From NCBI GenBank assembly GCA_016716005.1, contig JADJXE010000001.1, positions 1,625,001 to 1,689,000 on the forward strand: a DNA stretch of 64,000 nt. Reading direction: 5' to 3'. The notes under the pieces were generated by a model. The model was given only the letters and a program-made list of their open reading frames with translations, had not been told where the DNA came from and searched no databases. A program made the position numbers and the translations under genes. The stretch comes from Acidimicrobiales bacterium. Its GTDB lineage: Bacteria > Actinomycetota > Acidimicrobiia > Acidimicrobiales > JADJXE01. Shown here in pieces: positions 61,417 through 64,000 of the stretch (positions are counted from its first letter, which is position 1; each line of letters opens with the position of its first letter).

Positions 61417-63568
61417 ATGGACCTCTCGGGCACGTGGCTCGCCGCCGAGGCCGACGACGCCCTCCGCCGGGCCGCGCTCGAGCCCGGGTTCGACGACACC
61501 GGGTGGGAGCAACTGCCGGTGCCGGGCCACTGGCGCTCCACGCCGGCGTTCGCCGAGAGCGACGGCCCGCTGCTGTACCGGCGGCGGTTCCGGGCCGACC
61601 CGCCGGCCGACGACGAGCGCGACTGGCTGGTGCTCGACGGGCTGTTCTACCAGGGCGACGTGTGGCTGGACGGCGAGTACGTGGGCGACACCGAGGGCTA
61701 CTGCGCCCACGAGCTCGACGTGACCGACGCCGCCCGTGCCCGTGACGAGCACGTGCTCGCGGTCGAGGTGGCGTGCCCCCGGCCCACCGACCTCACCGCG
61801 AAGCGCTCGCTGACCGGCGTGTTCCAGCACTGGGACTGCCTCGACCCCGACTGGAACCCGGGCGGCCTGTGGCGGCCGGTCCGAGTCGAGCGCACCGGCC
61901 CGGTGCGGATCACCCGCCTCCGACTTCTCTGCCGTGAGGCCGACGAGGAGCGAGCCCTGCTCGCCCTCGACGTCGACCTCGACGCGGCGGCGCCGGACGC
62001 CGTCGAGCTCCGCACCACCGTGTCGCGCCACGGATCCCTCGCGGCCGAGCACCACGAGGAGCGCACGCTCGCCGCAGGGACCAACAAGGTGCGCTGGACC
62101 GTCCGCGGACGAGCCGGAGCTCTGGTGGCCGCACACCCTCGGCGACCAGCCGCGCCACGACGTCGGCGTCGAGGTCGTGACCGGCGGCGCCGTGAGCCAC
62201 CGCCTGGAACGGCGCACCAAGCTCCGCCGGCTGTCGCTGCGGAACTGGATCCTGTCGGTGAACGGCGAGCGGCTGTTCGTGAAGGGCTCGAACCAGGGCC
62301 CGACCCGCATGGCGCTGGGCGAGGCCGCCCCGGAGGAGCTCGCCGGCGACGTGGCCCTGGCCACGGCGGCCGGCCTCGACCTGCTGCGCGCTCCACGGCC
62401 ACGTCAGCCGGCCGGAGCTGTACGAGGCCGCCGACGACGCCGGGCTCCTGCTCTGGCAGGACCTCCCTGCAGTGGGGCTACGCGCAGCGTGCGCAAGCAG
62501 GCGATCCGCCAGGCGGCGCGGGCCGTCGACGTGCTCGGTCACCACCCGTCGATCGCCGTCTGGTGCGGCCCACAACGAGCCCATCGCCCTCGAGGCGGAG
62601 CCCGGCACCGTCCACTCGGCCCGGCTGGCCACCCGGTTCGCGATGGGTCAGGAGCTGCCGACCTGGAACAGGACGGTGCTCGACCGCTCCATCAAGCGAG
62701 CCCTCGAGAAGGCCGACACGTCCCGACCGGTCATCGCCCACAGCGGCGTGCTGCCCCACCTCCCCCAGCTCGACGGCACCGACACGCACGTGTACTTCGG
62801 CTGGTACCACGGGGAGACGTCGGGGTTCCCCCGCCTCCTCGCCACCATCCCCCGGCTGGCCCGGTTCGTGAGCGAGTTCGGCGCGCAGGCCGTGCCCGAG
62901 CACGCCGCCTTCTGCGACCCCGACCGCTGGCCCGACCTCGACTGGGAGCGGCTCGGCCGCCACCACGCCCTGCAGAAGGATCGCTTCGACCGCTACGTGC
63001 CGCCGGCCGAGCACGCGACCTTCGAGGCGTGGCGCCACGCCACCCAGCGCTACCAGGCCGAGGTGATCAAGCTCCACGTCGAGACCCTGCGCCGCCTCAA
63101 GTACCGCCCGACGGGCGGGTTCGCCCAGTTCTGCTTCGCCGACGGCCACCCCGGCGTGACCTGGTCGGTGCTCGACCACGAGCGGGCCCCGAAGCTCGGC
63201 TACCACGCCCTGGCGGCCGCGTGCCGCCCGGTGATCGTCGTGGCCGACTGGCTGCCGCCGGTGGTGCGGCCCGGCGACCCCTCGCCCTCGACGTGCACGT
63301 GGTGAGCGACCTGCGGGAGCCGCTCGACGGGTGCGTCGTGGTGGCCCGGCTGGCCTGGCCGGGGGGCGCCCACACGTGGCGGTTGGGTGGCGACGTCCCC
63401 GCCGACGCCTGCGTCCGGGCCGGCACGCTCCAGGCGCTGGTGCCCCACACCGAGGGCCCGCTCGAGCTCCTCCTCGAGCTGCGCGGGCCGGGCGGGCTCG
63501 CCGCGACCAACGGCTACCGGGCCATGATTTCGTCCAGCCCACGGCCCGATGGGAGGATTCGACCGTGA
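61417..63568 (+). CDS. GH2-type beta-mannosidase/galactosidase-like enzyme, frameshifted
   Basis: About 715 residues. MDLSGTWLAAEADDALRRAA starts a jelly-roll domain with VPGHWRSTPAFAESDGPLLY and WNPGGLWRPVRV. The barrel has LFVKGSNQGPTRMALG, AHNEPIALEA with the acid/base Glu, and FVSEFGAQAVPE with the nucleophile Glu. A C-terminal beta domain follows (DVHVVSDLREPLDGCVVVAR). Frames change near 62115, 62390, 62475, 62567 and 63290. Its stop overlaps the sdhA GTG. It degrades beta-glycans or glycoproteins; substrate unknown. Confidence 0.85.
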
Positions 63569-64000
63569 ACGTCATCCAGCACAGCTACGACGCGGTGATC
63601 GTCGGTGCCGGTGGCGCCGGCCTCCGCGGCCATCGAGGTCGCCGGCAAGTGCCGCACGGCCGTCATCACCAAGCTGTACCCGACGCGGTCCCACACCGGC
63701 GCGGCCCAGGGCGGCATGTGCGCGGCCCTCGCCAACGTCGAGGAGGACTCGTGGGAGTGGCACACCTTCGACACCGTCAAGGGTGGCGACTACCTCGTCG
63801 ACCAGTCGGCCGCCGAGATCATGTGCCGCGAGGCCATCGACGCCGTGATCGAGCTGGAGCACTTCGGGCGGCCGTTCAACCGCACGCCCGAGGGCATGAT
63901 CGACCAGCGCCGCTTCGGTGGCCACACCCGCAACCACGGCGAGGCGCCGGTCCGCGGGCCTGCTACTCGGCCGACCGCACCGGCCACATGATCCTGCAGA
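63565..64000 (+). CDS. sdhA: succinate dehydrogenase flavoprotein subunit, partial and frameshifted
   Basis: Only about 145 residues are in the window. YDAVIVGAGGAG is the FAD-binding loop; TKLYPTRSHTGAAQGGMCAA holds the His that bonds FAD covalently; DTVKGGDYLVDQSAAEIMCR and FNRTPEGMIDQRRFGGHTRN match SdhA closely. Frames change near 63632 and 63955. As sdhA is normally essential for respiration, these breaks strongly suggest read errors here. The start is GTG at 63565, coupled to the GH2 stop. Confidence 0.9.
   Translation, partial: MNVIQHSYDAVIVGAGGAGLRGHRGRRQVPHGRHHQAVPDAVPHRRGPGRHVRGPRQRRGGLVGVAHLRHRQGWRLPRRPVGRRDHVPRGHRRRDRAGALRAAVQPHARGHDRPAPLRWPHPQPRRGAGPRACYSADRTGHMILQ

Overview
The window is high-GC DNA with WhiB regulators, an ECF sigma/anti-sigma pair, UPF0182, a DUF2342 zinc protease, a PhoR/PhoP-type pair next to phoU, a TIGR03086 protein and frequent GTG starts. 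This points to an actinobacterium. A non-mycolate lineage such as Acidimicrobiia is my best inference, not a proven placement. The window has two parts divided by an initiator tRNA gene (19834-19907).

Left part, 1-19.8 kb: accessory DNA with visibly more A/T at third codon positions than the right part. It holds a membrane protein with a kinase-like region and a lysyl-PG-synthase fold, a Na+/H+ antiporter, a SulP permease, two DUF1254/DUF1214 proteins, two copies of an unrecognised ~225-residue family (5858-6523 and 8897-9577), a PIN-toxin/antitoxin pair, and scattered remnants of integrase and IS genes. From 12.67 to 19.83 kb lies a probable decayed integrative island. Its far end carries a copy of the 3' half of the initiator tRNA, and a broken tyrosine integrase sits at the tRNA end. 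Cargo includes an XRE regulator, a LuxR-type two-component system with a lipoprotein, and a DUF5615/DUF433 pair.

Right part, 20-64 kb: dense, very GC-rich, mostly housekeeping DNA. 20-36 kb holds a phosphopantetheinyl transferase, UPF0182, an unusual DivIVA-type coiled-coil protein, a Lon-like PDZ protease, MreB, MoaE, an HtrA protease, an epimerase-like protein, a zinc protease and an MFS protein. 36-49 kb is a phosphate region: response regulator, sensor kinase, surE, two phoU genes, pstB-A-C-S, Nudix, CYTH-CHAD and polyphosphate kinase. A clear three-unit PHO-box-like repeat lies upstream of pstS. 49-54 kb holds envelope-stress and developmental genes (HtrA, two WhiB proteins, sigma/anti-sigma, TatA) plus a formiminotransferase-like gene. 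54-64 kb holds a macro-domain protein, a VWA protein with a MoxR ATPase nearby, a cyclase-YHS fusion, GH1 and GH2 glycosidases and the start of sdhA.

Genes beyond about 55 kb, including the normally conserved sdhA, are broken by many single-base frameshifts. I read these mainly as sequence error, and joined the pieces into single genes in the annotation. I did not find a convincing new defence or biosynthetic system. The most interesting items are the tRNA island with its compensated att variant, the DivIVA-like protein with a phage-head-protein-like C-terminus, the PHO box, and the unknown paralogue pair flanking the sulfate permease.
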